Source: Propionibacteriaceae bacterium (GTDB lineage Bacteria > Actinomycetota > Actinomycetes > Propionibacteriales > Propionibacteriaceae). Taken from it: a DNA stretch of 12,226 nucleotides. The position numbers and the translations under genes were made by a program. The first letter of the stretch is position 1. The number at the start of each line of letters is the position of its first letter. Positions 1 through 6,763 of the stretch are shown piece by piece. The notes below the pieces were generated by a model. The model did no database searches, was not told the origin of the DNA, and worked only from the letters and a program-made list of their open reading frames with translations. Location: contig JAUNUL010000037.1 of assembly GCA_030538175.1 (NCBI GenBank), positions 1 through 12,226 of the forward strand, given 5' to 3'.

Positions 1-6
1 CTGACG

Positions 7-1227
7 TCAGCGCCCCGGCAGCAGGACCAGCCGCTGCCGGGTGGCCTCCTCGACCCCCGAGCGGCTGAACGGCCAAGCCCACAATTCGTTGCGCGCGATC
101 GCGGTGAGCTGATCGGCATAGTTCGGGTGGAAGGCATGCCCCGATTGGCCGGTCAGGTTGATCCATCGCGAGTTGTCCAGATCATCAAGGTCGACGACCA
201 TTTTCATGGCCGGCCCATGGGTGACCTCGAATCCCCACGCACGATCGTCGAACGCCCACGCCTGCACGACCGCTGAACCGCCACCGACCGGCTCATCACC
301 CCGATTGAACAGGGCCTCCACCGGCCCGATCCCAGAGCGGCCGAGCGTCTGGTGCCGCGGCCGCAGTCGGTGGGTGTGGCCCCAACGCCAACCCTTGGGA
401 TCAAGGCTGCGCAGCACCGTCGCATCCCGGCGAGCATGGCCCAGGGCGCGCGCGAGGATCGTGTCACGGTCCTCAACCACGGTGGTCGCCTGGTCGTCCC
501 ACCACGGGTTGTTGGGTTCCCGCAGCAGATCGGCCACGACGGCGTACCACCGATCGCTGGTCCCGGTCCGCACATCCGCCGGGATCTCGTCAAAGGTGAG
601 CTGCACGACGTGACGCATCACGAGATGGAAATAGAACGCCCCGGCCGAGTCGGGATCGGACTGCCCATCCCATTCCTGGAGGACCCGCTGCGCCTCGCGT
701 ACCCAATCCTCCTCAGTCTCGACCCGCGTGAGATACGGCACGATCAGCTCGGCGAACCGGACCGTCGAGTCGGCGAAGATCTCGGCCGTCGCGTCGACCG
801 ACAACGGATCGGACTGGTCGTTGAGGATGTCGAGGATCTCCTGGCTGCGCCAACCCCGGGAGTACTCCGATCCCAGCGGGACCGGGTAGTTCGCGATGAT
901 CTGCTGATTCGCGGCCACGACGAAACCCTCGGGCGGGTTGAACGAGAACGGCAACTCCTCGAAGGGGATCGTGCCGTCCCAGCCGTACGCCGGGTCCCAG
1001 CCCAGCATGGGCAGCGTCCCGTCGCCCTGTTTGCGCTTGGGGATGGCACCGGGCAACTGATAGCCGATATTGCCCTCGGTATCGGCATAGATGAGGTTCT
1101 GCGACGGCGCATCGAGCAGGCTGGCGGCCTCTCGGAACTCCTCAAAGGTTCGGGCCCGGTTGAGGTCGAGAATCGCTTCGACCGACCGCGACGGTTGCAG
1201 TGCCGTCCAACTGAGCGCGACCCCCAC
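7..1227 (-). pseudogene. Penicillin acylase (S45) family, 3' part of a frameshifted gene
   Basis: This is the remainder of the acylase beta chain, continuing from the frame at 1142-2473. It includes the family features DAPSQNLIYADTEGNIGYQ (residues about 39-57), PEGFVVAANQ, WRWGHTHRLRPRH in the last third, a GGGSAVVQA stretch, and the near-terminal LTGQSGHAFHPNYADQ segment. The apparent GTG start at 1227 is not a real start: family-like sequence (TGPELTGSSGHEV) is readable upstream in the same frame to about 1263, and no ribosome binding site is apparent. The frame ends properly at 7-9, so only the junction is damaged. If translated alone, this piece would lack the nucleophile serine and signal segment and should be inactive. 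Confidence 0.85.
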
Positions 1228-2473
1228 CTCGTGGCCACTGGATCCGGTGAGCTCCGGCCCGGTCCTCGGCGTCGTGCACCCGGATCACCTCGACCCGTTC
1301 AGTGATCTCGTCCCAGTTGTCTCCGTCACGCCGGACCCGCCCGTTGCGCAGCTGCTCCACCACCAGGTCCTGGGTATCGACATACGGCGTGGTGAGACCC
1401 CAGGCGATCTGGGCGTTGTGGCCGATGATTACTCCGGGCATGCCCGCGAAGCTGAATCCGCTGACATCGAACGGACACTCGGCGCTGACCCGGCGGCAGT
1501 GCAGTCCGACCTGGGTGAAGAGCCCGGGCATGGTCACCGCGACGTGAGGGTCGTTGGCGAGCAGTGGTTTGCCGGAAGCAGTCCGATCCCCCGAAACGAC
1601 CCATGAGTTGGACCCGACCTCGCCGGCGCCCCCCGCCGCGAGCCAACCGGACACGCTGTCCTGTGCCCGGGCCACGGTGCGCAGGGCCTCCTGGGCATCG
1701 GGGTCGAGAAGTTCGGCGGGCAGGGGCGCCGTGCGATGCTGCCCGCGGGCGGCCGGATCGAAGACACCGTCGACCACCGCACCGCCGGTGACGATGGGAT
1801 GGAACACCTCCGGGTCGAACGTCGGCTGCACCGACCGGGCGCGCTGCTCACCGACGGTGGCGGTCAGCGCGGCAAGCTCGATCTCAGCGTTCATGTTCGA
1901 CCCGACATCCCATGCCATCGCCTTGAGCCAGGCGATCGAGTCCACCGCAGTCCACTGCTCGGGGATATAGGACAGCCCCTGCAGACCGAGGACGGCGTAC
2001 TCGAGCGACAGATCGTTCGCCGACCGCGAGTCCAGATAGGCGTTGACCCCGTCGGCGTACGCCTCCAAGTAACGCCGATTCCGCGTGCTGAGCAGCTCCA
2101 ACTCCTGCTCGGCAACCCGGCGCATGCCCAGCGTCCGCAGGAACGCATCGGTCGGCACCTGGGACTCCCCGAACAGTTCCGACAGGCGACCGGCCGTGAT
2201 GTGCCGGCGGACGTCCATTTCCCAGAAGCGGTCCTGGGCGTGCACGAAACCTTGGGCCGCGAACAGGTCCTCAGGAGTGTCGGCATAGATCTGCGGGATC
2301 CCCTGCGCGTCGCGGAGCACGTCGACCGACCGGGTGAGAGGCCCTGCCTGGATCAACCCATCGGTTTGCGGAAAGGACTGCCGCACCGTCACGACCCCAA
2401 GGCTGGCGAGCCCAGCGAGCACCAGCACCAACGTCACCAGGCAGATGGTGACCACCCGCACCAAAGCCCGCAC
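1142..2473 (-). pseudogene. Penicillin acylase (S45) family, 5' part of a frameshifted gene
   Basis: This is the N-terminal half of an Ntn-hydrolase of the penicillin/acyl-homoserine-lactone acylase family, which hydrolyses amide bonds of N-acyl compounds outside the membrane. The GTG start at 2473 is backed by AGGAGA eight bases upstream. Residues 7-30 form a hydrophobic signal or anchor segment. The alpha-chain signature follows (RDAQGIPQIYA at about 54-64, then HAQDRFWEMD at about 79-88). A spacer leads to GSNSW, where Ser288 fits the autoprocessing nucleophile that begins the beta chain. Homology stops at about residue 404 (near 1262); the remaining residues, down to the stop at 1142, are out-of-frame filler. 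The rest of the protein continues in another frame (7-1227). The two parts together would be about 810 residues, normal for the family. It is either a true pseudogene or a sequence error; the exact substrate cannot be inferred. Confidence 0.85.
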
Positions 2474-2519
2474 CTGATCTCTCCTTCACACCGACGGCAG
2501 ACACGCTCGCTGATCCCCG

Positions 2520-2546
2520 TTAGCAGTCGCTATGCTTGAGTGCCAA
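2520..2546 (+). promoter_or_regulatory. CIRCE operator (HrcA binding site)
   Basis: The arms TTAGCAGTC and GAGTGCCAA are separated by exactly nine bases. The established CIRCE consensus is TTAGCACTC-N9-GAGTGCTAA, so 16 of 18 arm positions match and the spacing is exact. It lies 45 bases upstream of the zinc-ribbon gene at 2592 and 46 bases upstream of the divergent acylase start at 2473. A -10-like TATGCT (2531-2536) sits inside the spacer, which fits repression by occlusion. HrcA itself is not in the window. Confidence 0.8.
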
Positions 2547-2591
2547 CGCAAGGCTCAGTCAATCACGGCATAAGTTCGAAGAGAGTAGTGC

Positions 2592-2927
2592 ATGCCCACC
2601 TATCAGTATCGCTGCAAGAACTGTGGCACCGACCTCGAAGTCGTGCAGAAGTTCACCGACGACGCTCTGACGGAGTGCCCGTCGTGCGAGGGGGGCGAGC
2701 TGCGCAAGATCTTCAACGCGGTCGGCGTGGTGTTCAAGGGATCGGGTTTCTATCGCACGGACTCCCGCAGCGGTGACCAGAAGTCCGGCAGCGGTTCGGG
2801 GACTTCAACAACGTCCGACACATCGTCCAGCTCGTCCACACCGGCCAGCTCAAGCACGCCCGCATCGGCCCCGGCCACTTCGTCCGCGTCCACCTCGACC
2901 ACGACGACATCGAGCTCAGCCGACTGA
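2592..2927 (+). CDS. ruc: FmdB-family zinc-ribbon protein, Ruc-like redox-regulated chaperone
   Basis: This 111-residue protein has two parts. Residues 1-50 form a CxxC/CxxC zinc ribbon with Cys8, Cys11, Cys29 and Cys32. Residues from about 58 to the end are a low-complexity Gly/Ser/Thr/Ala/Pro tail that should be disordered. This is the FmdB 'CxxC_CxxC_SSSS' family. In Mycobacterium tuberculosis the member Rv0991c (Ruc) is a chaperone activated when its zinc-ribbon cysteines oxidise, and it works with the DnaK system. The same cysteine layout, the disordered tail, the CIRCE operator just upstream (2520-2546) and the nearby mscL and UDP-glucose pyrophosphorylase genes support orthology by inference. 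Start is ATG at 2592 with a weak GAGAG upstream. The alternative is an uncharacterised FmdB-type regulator; the older formamidase-regulator name is poorly supported for this family. Confidence 0.85.
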   Translation: MPTYQYRCKNCGTDLEVVQKFTDDALTECPSCEGGELRKIFNAVGVVFKGSGFYRTDSRSGDQKSGSGSGTSTTSDTSSSSSTPASSSTPASAPATSSASTSTTTTSSSAD

Positions 2928-2934
2928 TCCCTGT

Positions 2935-2962
2935 GGACAAACTCCGGTGAGCGGAGTTGTCC
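2935..2962 (+). promoter_or_regulatory. Stem-loop between the zinc-ribbon gene and the SAF-domain gene
   Basis: GGACAAACTCCG (2935-2946) pairs with CGGAGTTGTCC (2952-2962) around a GTGAG loop, with a single bulged A. There is no T-run, so it is not a standard intrinsic terminator. The right arm contains GGAG (2953-2956), seven bases before the GTG at 2964, so the stem could mask that ribosome binding site. It may instead act as a weak terminator or mRNA stabiliser. Confidence 0.45.
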
Positions 2963-2963
2963 T

Positions 2964-3665
2964 GTGGAGAACTGGTCCACCACCACGTCCACCTCGCATG
3001 GTGTCGGCATGACCGGATCCACTCTGTTTCGCCCGCGCCGCCGGAGCCCGTTGGCACCAGTGGCCCGCCTGCTGTCCTGGCATCGCCGCAAGCTCGCGGT
3101 GGCGGCGGCCGTTGCCGCCGTGCTCTGCACCGTGGCTGCTGTCTCCCCCGAGGATCCGCCGACCGTTCCGGTCGTCGTCGCAGCCAAACAGGTCACCGGC
3201 GGGCACGCGCTGACCGAATCAGACCTGCGGGTGGCGCACTACCCCGCGCCCTTGGCACCGGCCGAGGCATTGCCGGAACCGGCCGAACTGATCGGTCGGG
3301 TGCTGATCGGCGATGCCGTTAGCGGCAGTCCCATCGGCCGCCATTCGGTGGTGTCCACCCGGGCGGTGAGCCCAGCGGACGGCCGCTCGCTGGTGCCTGT
3401 TCGGTTCGGTGATCCCGCGGTGCTCAGCCTGCTGCAGGTGGGCGATGTGATTGATGTCCTGGCCGTGGGCAGCGGGGAGCAGCCAACGCGCGCGATCACC
3501 ACGGGGGCGCGGGTTCTGTCGTTTCCCGCGACCGAGTCGACAACAGGGCCGTTCGGCAGCACAGGCCCCTCGGGCACCCCCGTGTTGTTGGAGGTGGCGA
3601 CGGCGGATGCGGTGGCGTTGGTCGCGGCCCAGAGCCGCGATCAGTTGGCGGTTGTGCTCCGATAA
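2964..3665 (+). CDS. Membrane-anchored SAF-domain (CpaB/RcpC-like) protein
   Basis: The 233-residue protein has a basic N-terminus (RPRRR at about 23-27, HRRK at 40-43), one transmembrane segment at about 43-60, and then an extracytoplasmic SAF domain at about 68-130. The SAF signature is VPVVVAAKQVTGGHALTESD followed by GRVLIGDAVSGSPI. The remainder resembles the CpaB/RcpC Flp-pilus assembly fold (SLVPVRFGDP, LLQVGDVIDVLA). SAF domains bind sugars or peptidoglycan-like ligands. The GTG at 2964 has GGAG seven bases upstream, but that motif lies in a hairpin. ATG at 3009 is the alternative start and gives a more typical N-terminus, though without a clear ribosome binding site. It lies 36 bases after the zinc-ribbon gene and may be co-transcribed with it. 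No other Flp/Tad pilus gene is visible, so a pilus role is not implied. Confidence 0.75.
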   Translation: MENWSTTTSTSHGVGMTGSTLFRPRRRSPLAPVARLLSWHRRKLAVAAAVAAVLCTVAAVSPEDPPTVPVVVAAKQVTGGHALTESDLRVAHYPAPLAPAEALPEPAELIGRVLIGDAVSGSPIGRHSVVSTRAVSPADGRSLVPVRFGDPAVLSLLQVGDVIDVLAVGSGEQPTRAITTGARVLSFPATESTTGPFGSTGPSGTPVLLEVATADAVALVAAQSRDQLAVVLR

Positions 3666-3717
3666 TCCATCCAAAATGATGGCGTCTCGTGATGCGCTGT
3701 TCGGGCATCGGCCCTGC

Positions 3718-3723
3718 TAAGGT
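3718..3723 (+). promoter_or_regulatory. Possible -10 element for mscL
   Basis: TAAGGT fits the actinobacterial TANNNT -10 pattern and is identical to the -10 proposed for the RNA at 6241. A recognisable -35 is absent. It would give a leader of about 60 bases before the GTG at 3793. Confidence 0.3.
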
Positions 3724-3792
3724 CTGTGCGGATTTCGCCCCACTCCGGGACTCTCGATCAGGCCTCGGAAAGAATCAAACATAAGGAGATCC

Positions 3793-4152
3793 GTGAAGGG
3801 TTTCAAAGACTTCATCATGAAGGGCAACCTCATCGAGCTTGCCACCGCTTTCATCATGGGCACGGCCTTTGCCGAGGTTGTGTCGTCGTTCGCCGCGCTG
3901 CTGATGGACCTCATCGGCAAGCTGCTCGGTGGCGACCCGAGCCAGGCCTTCACCCAGACCACCATCTGGGGCCTGAACATCGGCGCGTTCCTCGCCGCCG
4001 TGGTCAGCTTCCTGCTGATCGCCTTCGTGCTCTATTTCGCCGTCGTCAAGCCCTATGAGGCCTACAAGAAGATGCGTGGCATCGAGGCCGAGGCCGGCGC
4101 GACCGAGACCGAGCTCCTCACCGAGATCCGGGACCTGCTCGCCAAGCGCTGA
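3793..4152 (+). CDS. mscL: Large-conductance mechanosensitive channel MscL
   Basis: This is a 119-residue MscL, which forms a homopentameric inner-membrane pore that opens under membrane tension during hypo-osmotic shock. The N-terminal amphipathic helix (KGFKDFIMKGNL, 2-13) leads into TM1 (about 14-40, with the pore-lining ELATAFIMGTAF). A short extracellular loop with GGDPSQAFTQT follows, then TM2 (about 62-87, ending FAVVKPYEAYKK). The C-terminal bundle helix contains the conserved LLTEIRDLLA. The length is typical of short actinobacterial forms. GTG at 3793 is the start, with AAGGAG at 3783-3788. A strong terminator follows at 4171. It is probably transcribed on its own from a promoter in 3666-3792. 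Confidence 0.97.
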   Translation: MKGFKDFIMKGNLIELATAFIMGTAFAEVVSSFAALLMDLIGKLLGGDPSQAFTQTTIWGLNIGAFLAAVVSFLLIAFVLYFAVVKPYEAYKKMRGIEAEAGATETELLTEIRDLLAKR

Positions 4153-4170
4153 TCCCGCACCTGCACAACG

Positions 4171-4208
4171 AAGAACCCCGGTCAGTCACGACCGGGGTTC
4201 TTTCTTTG
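4171..4208 (+). terminator. Intrinsic terminator, probably bidirectional
   Basis: AAGAACCCCGGTC (4171-4183) and GACCGGGGTTCTT (4190-4202) make a perfect 13-bp stem around a 6-base loop. On the plus strand a T-rich run (TTCTTTCTTTG) follows, ending mscL transcription. On the minus strand the A-rich 5' arm supplies a shorter T-containing end for the gene stopping at 4226. Confidence 0.92.
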
Positions 4209-4225
4209 CTATGCCAGCCCGAGGT

Positions 4226-4567
4226 TCACCCCCAGTGCGGCGGACGGTCAGCCATCAACCGTTGCTCATCAGGGTTCAAGCGGCGCGCACTGACCCGCCG
4301 CACGTCCGCTCCCTGCGCCCGCACCCGCCGCCGCAGTTCGCTGAGGACCGCGGCGAACCGAGCAGCACCCAGCTCCCGCACCGACTCCACCGGCATGACC
4401 CGCGGCACTGCCGCGTCCGCCAGCCGCGTACCGGACCAGCCGACGGCCGCCAAGTCCGCCAAGAGCCGATCCAAGTCCGGCTCGCCTTCGGCCGGCGGCA
4501 ACGTCAGCCAGTCCCCCGTGACCGCGAAGGCCAGGACCCCATGCCAGTCGCTGCGTGGATTGGTCAC
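4226..4567 (-). CDS. Small conserved-context hypothetical protein coupled to the UGPase gene
   Basis: I do not recognise this 113-residue protein. The GTG start at 4567 overlaps the stop codon of the preceding UDP-glucose pyrophosphorylase gene in a GTGA arrangement, which implies translational coupling. The frame stays open upstream of this GTG to 4666, but that stretch is antisense-like Arg/Gly-rich sequence lying inside the other gene, so the later start is preferred. The N-terminal part has beta-like segments (HGVLAFAVTGDWLTL, about 9-23). An acidic Leu-rich helix follows (DLDRLLADLAAVGW), then a basic helix (FAAVLSELRRRVRA), and the protein ends PPHWG. There is no signal peptide or membrane segment, so it should be cytoplasmic. 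A role linked to nucleotide-sugar metabolism is inference from the overlap only. Confidence 0.7.
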   Translation of the reverse strand: MTNPRSDWHGVLAFAVTGDWLTLPPAEGEPDLDRLLADLAAVGWSGTRLADAAVPRVMPVESVRELGAARFAAVLSELRRRVRAQGADVRRVSARRLNPDEQRLMADRPPHWG

Positions 4568-5949
4568 AGCCCCTCGATGGTCGCCCCCGACTCGACCTCG
4601 GCAGGATCCCCGGCATCCTCGAGCTCGACCCGACCCGTCAGGCGGACATCCGCACCGAACGTCCAATCCCCCCGCACGGTGAGGCTTTCCGCCTCCCGCA
4701 GTGACGGTGAGCCGTGCGGGAACCGAACATCGAAGTCAGCGATGGTCTTGTAATACAGCGGATCCAGATCGACCTTGCAGACCCGATCGGCAGCCAGCGT
4801 CACCGCGCCGTCCTCACCGACGGCGTACGCATCGGAGCGCAGGAGCAGCAGGTCGTTCGTGGTCTTGACCGGCAGGAACCTGGACCGGGGCACGCCGATA
4901 GCGGTAGCCCCCTCGAAGACCTCGATCGCGGCCCCCATCGCCGTCTCGATCTGGAACACCTCAGGAGAGGAAGGGTCGCGGGGGTCGACGGTCTTGACGT
5001 TGCGGATGAGCGGCAGCCCCAGCACCCCGTTGCGGTCGACGAGCACATCGCGGAGCTGCTGCAGGTCCCACCACAAGGTGTTGGTGGAGAACCAACGGTG
5101 TCGGTTCTCGTCGGTGAAGGCGTCCAGATCCTCCGGCGCCGTCTGCGCGACCTCCCGCAGGATCAGGCGACCGTCGGCGCGGCGGACGGCCAGATGACCA
5201 CCCTTGCGGTCGGCGGAGGTCCGCGTACACACCTCGATCGCAAACGGGGCCCCGGACGCGGCGAACCAACCCGCCAACTGCGGATCGGGCGTCGCACCCA
5301 GGTTGTCGGAGTTGGCGACCAGCGCGTACCGATAGCCCTTGGCCAGCAGCTCCTCCAACAACCCGGAGGCCAACAGCGACGGATAGATGTCACCGTGACC
5401 GGGCGGGCACCACTCGAGGTCCGGGTTCGCCGGCCACTCAACAGGCGTCAGGTCGTCGCTGCGCAGCTTGGGTTCGGAGCTCTGCACGAAGTCCAGTGGC
5501 AGCCCGTCGACGGGGAGATCCGAGTACGCCGACAGTGCCGCGAGCGTGTCCTCGCGCGTGGCGAAGGAATTCATCAGGACCAGCGGCAGACGCACGCCGT
5601 GGGCCGCTCGGGTCGCCCGGACCTGATCGACCATGAGATCCAGGAAAGTGCGGTCCGCAGTGACCGGCAACAGGGATTTCGCCTGGCTCATCCCCATCGA
5701 CGTGCCGAGGCCGCCGTTCAACCGGATCATGACCGTGGCGGCCAGGGCAGCACTCGCCGCATCGGGTGCCACCTGCTGGTCGGCCAACAACGCCAGTTCC
5801 CCGACCGGATCAATATCGGCCTCCGCGACCACGCCCGTGGCCCCGGACGCCAACTCGCCGTAGTAGTGCCGGAACACCTCCGCCGGCGCACCTCCTTGGC
5901 CCGCGGCCTCCATCTTGTCAATCGCCTGGCGAAGTCCTGCCTCGGTCAC
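4564..5949 (-). CDS. UTP--glucose-1-phosphate uridylyltransferase (UDPGP/UGP2 type)
   Basis: This enzyme makes UDP-glucose from UTP and glucose-1-phosphate in the cytoplasm, feeding cell-envelope glycans and storage sugars. The 461-residue protein belongs to the eukaryote-like UDPGP family, not to bacterial GalU. The nucleotide-binding loop LNGGLGTSMGMSQAKSLLPV is at residues 77-96 (Lys91 in it). CPPGHGDIYPSL is at 181-192, NSDNLGA at 213-219, and there is a C-terminal FLPVKTTNDLLLLRSD segment before a beta-helix-like tail. GTG at 5949 is the start, with GGAGG nine bases upstream. It overlaps the small downstream gene by four bases. UDP-N-acetylhexosamine activity of the same fold cannot be excluded, but the motif set fits UGPase best. 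Confidence 0.92.
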   Translation of the reverse strand: MTEAGLRQAIDKMEAAGQGGAPAEVFRHYYGELASGATGVVAEADIDPVGELALLADQQVAPDAASAALAATVMIRLNGGLGTSMGMSQAKSLLPVTADRTFLDLMVDQVRATRAAHGVRLPLVLMNSFATREDTLAALSAYSDLPVDGLPLDFVQSSEPKLRSDDLTPVEWPANPDLEWCPPGHGDIYPSLLASGLLEELLAKGYRYALVANSDNLGATPDPQLAGWFAASGAPFAIEVCTRTSADRKGGHLAVRRADGRLILREVAQTAPEDLDAFTDENRHRWFSTNTLWWDLQQLRDVLVDRNGVLGLPLIRNVKTVDPRDPSSPEVFQIETAMGAAIEVFEGATAIGVPRSRFLPVKTTNDLLLLRSDAYAVGEDGAVTLAADRVCKVDLDPLYYKTIADFDVRFPHGSPSLREAESLTVRGDWTFGADVRLTGRVELEDAGDPAEVESGATIEGL

Positions 5950-6006
5950 GCTCTCAGCCCTCCGGGGTTCAGTGCCGTCTGATTCGTTGTTCCACAGGGG
6001 AGATTA

Positions 6007-6039
6007 CCTGCGGAAGGAGGTCGGGCCGCAGGATAAGCT
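6007..6039 (+). promoter_or_regulatory. Possible tRNA-Arg promoter with inverted repeat
   Basis: A -10-like TAAGCT (6034-6039) lies 22 bases before the mature tRNA. Immediately upstream, CCTGCGG (6007-6013) and CCGCAGG (6026-6032) form a perfect 7-bp inverted repeat with a 12-base centre across the -35 and spacer region. No good -35 match is visible. The repeat may be a regulator site or chance. Confidence 0.3.
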
Positions 6040-6061
6040 GGATCGGTCCGCTTCGCGGTCA

Positions 6062-6134
6062 GGCCCCATAGCTCAGGGGATAGAGCACCGCTCTCCTAAA
6101 GCGGGTGCCGTTGGTTCGAATCCAACTGGGGCCG
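6062..6134 (+). tRNA. tRNA-Arg (anticodon CCU)
   Basis: All four arms fold. Acceptor GGCCCCA pairs with TGGGGCC, the D-stem is GCTC/GAGC, the anticodon stem is CCGCT/AGCGG with loop CTCCTAA (anticodon CCT, reading AGG), and the T-stem is GTTGG/CCAAC with loop TTCGAAT. The variable loop is short (GTGCC) and the discriminator base is G. The 3' CCA is not encoded. AGG is a rare codon in genomes of this GC content. Confidence 0.97.
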
Positions 6135-6229
6135 CCCACCGATCGACCGCCAAGGTTGCGAACTGGTCACAGTGTGCCCTCGCCCTGTCCGCAACCCCGC
6201 CTGGGGTGGAACCTTCCGCTTTCCTCAAG

Positions 6230-6235
6230 TAAGGT
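6230..6235 (+). promoter_or_regulatory. Possible -10 element for a structured RNA
   Basis: TAAGGT (6230-6235) is preceded, with a 17-base spacer, by TGGAAC (6207-6212), a weak -35 match. The predicted start falls at about 6241-6243, immediately before the GGAGAGCGCCGG arm of the long inverted repeat. Confidence 0.4.
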
Positions 6236-6240
6236 ATTTC

Positions 6241-6363
6241 ATCAGGAGAGCGCCGGTGAATGTCTCCTGGGGGTGGGTAGACAAGGTGCGTGAGCCCGTT
6301 CCCGGCGCTCTCTCAAAGACAACAAGAAACACCGCGGGCGATTGCCCGCGGTGTTCTTCGTTT
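6241..6363 (+). ncRNA. Candidate structured small RNA of unknown family
   Basis: The 253-base stretch from the tRNA to the thioredoxin stop has no convincing coding frame. Within it GAGAGCGCCGG (6246-6256) pairs perfectly with CCGGCGCTCTC (6302-6312). Inside, TGTCT (6261-6265) pairs with AGACA (6279-6283) around a G-rich loop containing GGGGGTGGG. An A-rich linker then leads to a strong terminator hairpin (6330-6353) with T-rich sequence after it. A -10-like TAAGGT sits just upstream. The arrangement of promoter, long closing stem, internal hairpin, linker and terminator is what an independently transcribed sRNA of about 120 nt looks like. It lacks the signal-recognition-particle RNA core and the C-rich loops of 6C RNA. 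It could instead be a processed 3' trailer of the tRNA transcript. The strand is inferred from the terminator and -10. Confidence 0.5.
6324..6363 (-). terminator. Intrinsic terminator, works in both directions
   Basis: CACCGCGGGC (6330-6339) and GCCCGCGGTG (6344-6353) form a perfect 10-bp GC-rich stem with a GATT loop. The plus strand continues TTCTTCGTTT, and the minus strand continues TTTCTTGTT. On the minus strand it lies about 30 bases after the thioredoxin stop. On the plus strand it would end the tRNA or small-RNA transcript. Confidence 0.88.
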
Positions 6364-6387
6364 CCGGCTCTGCCGAGGTGAACCACC

Positions 6388-6729
6388 TCAGTTGGCGGCG
6401 CCATCCTCCGGCAGCTCCTTGAGCTGGCTGATGAGCTGCTCGAGCTGGCCGGCGTTGAGCACGCCCGCCTGGTTGAAGACCATGTTGCCCTTGTGGAACG
6501 CCATGATCGTGGGGATGCTCATGATGTTGAGCGAGCCCGCGATGTCCTGGTTGGCGTCGGTGTCGAGCTTGGCGAAAACGACATCGTCGTGGTTGTCCGA
6601 CACCTTGCTGAAGATCGGGGCGAACTTGCGGCACGGGCCGCACCACTCGGCCCAGAAGTCGACCAACACGAGGTCGTTGTCCTTGATGGTGCTCACGAAA
6701 TCCGCGCTGGTCACATCAACAGTTGCCAT
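6388..6729 (-). CDS. trxA: Thioredoxin
   Basis: This is a 113-residue cytoplasmic thioredoxin, a dithiol-disulfide oxidoreductase that reduces protein disulfides and is recycled by thioredoxin reductase. The active site WCGPC is at 29-33 in the DFWAEWCGPCRKFAP context, with the conserved cis-Pro73 in MSIPTIMAF and the usual five-strand pattern ending in GQLEQLISQL. The frame stays open upstream to 6792, but ATG at 6729 is the start: it matches family length and has GAGAGG eight bases upstream. A sigma-R-type promoter sits 35-60 bases upstream (6764-6789). The reductase gene is not in the window. Confidence 0.96.
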   Translation of the reverse strand: MATVDVTSADFVSTIKDNDLVLVDFWAEWCGPCRKFAPIFSKVSDNHDDVVFAKLDTDANQDIAGSLNIMSIPTIMAFHKGNMVFNQAGVLNAGQLEQLISQLKELPEDGAAN

Positions 6730-6763
6730 GGTGAAAGCCTCTCTGTAAGTCTCGACATCCCTC

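Noticed and set aside
352..1305. Long plus-strand open frame opposite the acylase
   Set aside because: The minus strand carries clear acylase homology; the plus frame is an antisense shadow of high-GC coding sequence.
2535..2541. CTTGAGT, half of an HspR (HAIR) site
   Set aside because: The second half ACTCAAG is absent at N7, and the bases are explained by the CIRCE right arm.
2932..2940. TGTGGACAA, identical to the actinobacterial DnaA box in reverse
   Set aside because: It is a single perfect copy with only one near-copy (2963-2971) and no AT-rich region or replication gene; a chance hit is plausible.
4714..5982. Long plus-strand open frame opposite the UGPase gene
   Set aside because: It is Arg/Gln/His-rich without family features and fully antisense to a well-supported enzyme.
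6062..6134. tRNA-Arg as an integration site
   Set aside because: No repeat of the tRNA 3' end and no integrase or phage-like gene were seen in the window.
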